From Arcuatula senhousia (taxonomy: Eukaryota; Mollusca; Bivalvia; Mytilida; Mytilidae), in assembly GCA_963971305.1 (NCBI GenBank), contig OZ020305.1, forward strand, positions 42,357,717 to 42,421,716: DNA of 64,000 bases. Reading direction: 5' to 3'. Below the pieces are notes generated by a model. It was not told the origin of the DNA. It saw only the letters and a program-made list of their open reading frames with translations, and did no database searches. Positions within the stretch are counted from its first letter, which is position 1. The number at the start of each line of letters is the position of its first letter. The translations under genes and the position numbers were made by a program. Positions 62,702-64,000 of the stretch are shown here, piece by piece.

Positions 62702-63280
62702 AGTTGTATTATAAAGCTAGAGTTTGTTTGGTTCTTTTGCGTATTCAAGTGAAAATGATACTTTCCTGGAGAGTTAAACTACTTTATATACTGGATTTAC
62801 AGATGTCAAGATGACACGAAACGATTATCAAGAGATGAGTATGACAGGACCGTTGTTTTCATAGCTTAAGTAGACACAAGCTCTTTCCGTCGTTTAAAAT
62901 GCACATTGCAAATAATTGTCTCATAACGAGCTAATTACTTTTTAATTAATTATTGGCTATGTGAACGAAGATTTTTGTTTTATTATAGTTACGTTTTCAT
63001 CTTAAAAACTTATTTTCTTGAACTCTGTCTTTTTTTTTAATTTTCAATCAGGGGGCGATAATTCACAATATCAGGTAAAAGATTTCTTCAATTTCTATTT
63101 CATTCGTAAATTTAACGCAATGAACGGAGTTCTTACAAAATGAAATGGTAATCGTTGAGAATGTTTGCAACTTGTAAAATACAGTTGCAAAAGGAGGAAA
63201 AACTATAAACAAACAAATACTTCAGAAAAAGACAAAAAATTGTGTGTTTTTTTGGGGTTAATTTTTTAGGGGGGGGGGGA

Positions 63281-64000
63281 TGATTGCAGCTAGTCGTTGT
63301 TGTTTAATATAGTTCCCTTTTGATGTACTCATTTGACTTATTTTGTTCGGTCGCGTGTACTATTAGCATGCCGTTTGTGTGGTAACTTCTTCAGTTAGCC
63401 TTATCAAATTAAAAAAATTGTCCACGAAGTTTTACACATTTGGAACTTCAGGGGCAATAGCGGACGAATATTTGGTTTTATGACTATTTCGGTTTTATAA
63501 CAAAATTGCCAAAAGTGTTTCATTATTTAGAGAAAATGTGTCTTGCAATGGTGTAAAGGTTAAAAATAACGCGCATGATTTGCACGAGCTTCATGATGTT
63601 TCTTTAACGAAATGAAACCTTGCAGCATCCAACTTTGTTCTGATTTTTTTTTTCATCTGAAAACGATCGGAAGCTTCTCTGATGCAGTTGGTAAATCAAT
63701 TTTTATTATGAAATTGAAAATTAAGCTAGTCATGTTTTCCCCCTGCCTTTTAAAGGATTTATGAAGTTCAGGTTTTTCTGTATTTGTATTTTTGAAATTG
63801 TATAGTGACATCAGCATGGTTTGTGAACAAGATGTTATATTCATTTTTCTTAAGGTTCATTTGCAATAGTTGACCGGGCGGCGAAAGTTGAATTGCACTT
63901 GTAAAAGGGGATAGGGGAGGTAAATAGGGTTTAGAAAAAGTCATTGTTTTTATACAAATAGTAAGATTCTTTTTGAAAAATGTTAGCGGCTCTTAAAAGA
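63281..64000. repeat. Partial 39th unit with several private changes
   Basis: The window ends inside this unit's stem-loop (63988..64000, truncated), so its gene lies beyond the edge. Private changes: loss of ACT near 63410, G to A at 63695 in the conserved GTAAGT, one T lost near 63740, and A to C near 63809. The G-tract before it is the longest seen (11 G). Confidence 0.85.

Larger units (their letters stand above)
1..64000. repeat. Tandem array of a ~1,665-bp unit, about 38.4 copies
   Basis: The whole window is one unit repeated head to tail, with the gene start recurring every 1,663 to 1,668 bp. Taking the base after the G-tract as the unit boundary, one representative unit runs 5003..6666. 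Copies differ by a few substitutions and by the length of homopolymer tracts. Both window ends lie inside the array. There are no terminal inverted repeats, target-site duplications or transposase or reverse-transcriptase ORFs, so this looks like a multigene tandem array and not a mobile element. Linked variants define higher-order blocks (copies 17-21 = 22-26; 14-16 = 17-19 = 22-24; 35-36 = 37-38), the usual mark of unequal exchange. Confidence 0.98.

Noticed and set aside
63653..63844. Minus-strand 63-codon ORF in the last partial unit
   Set aside because: It appears only because one T is lost near 63740 and lies antisense to spacer; no signals support it.
1..64000. CRISPR array, transposon array or telomeric repeat
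   Set aside because: The unit is 1.67 kb with a promoter and gene; there are no short repeat-spacer patterns, transposase, terminal repeats or TTAGGG runs.

Overview
The window is one uninterrupted tandem array from a eukaryotic nuclear genome. A unit of about 1,665 bp (observed spacings 1,663 to 1,668 bp) is repeated head to tail about 38.4 times and fills all 64 kb, with no unique flank at either end. The DNA is AT-rich and carries homopolymer tracts whose length changes from unit to unit. The copies are nearly identical, as expected for an array kept uniform by unequal crossing-over and gene conversion, like histone or 5S rRNA gene clusters. The organism is most likely a metazoan, because each unit carries a 3'-end signal that matches the animal replication-dependent histone stem-loop. 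The species or phylum cannot be read from the sequence.

Each unit holds one compact, apparently intronless gene on the minus strand. Reading that strand 5' to 3', it has a TATA box (TATATAAA), an initiator-like TCATTTT about 34 nt further on, a predicted 5' UTR of about 55 nt, a 97-codon ORF, 67 nt of 3' UTR, the 16-nt stem-loop GGCTCTTTTAAGAGCC, and a purine-rich element 12 nt beyond it that resembles the U7-binding histone downstream element (HDE). The predicted mRNA is about 437 nt. The protein is not a histone: it is nearly charge-neutral, looks like a two-helix hairpin with an acidic tail, and I do not recognise its family. A non-histone gene with histone-type 3' processing and a histone-like tandem arrangement is the most interesting feature here.

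Of 38 complete gene copies, 28 have an open 97-codon frame. Ten (copies 1, 2, 3, 16, 19, 20, 24, 25, 27, 28) carry the same nonsense change, AGA to TGA at codon 42. Two open copies (21 and 26) have TTA (Leu) at that codon; their linked variants suggest they descend from a TGA copy.

Layout: copies 1-3 are a stop-bearing run; 4-15 are open; 14-26 show higher-order structure in which copies 17-21 and 22-26 form two five-unit blocks offset by exactly 8,326 bp; 27-28 carry the stop; 29-38 are open. Copies 35-36 and 37-38 form a duplicated dimer offset by 3,330 bp. The last partial unit (from 63,281) has several private changes, which may mean the array edge is near. The roughly 1.2 kb between genes has no convincing second gene. 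It contains a conserved 28-nt hairpin, a G-tract of 7 to 11, several T-tracts and possible promoter elements.
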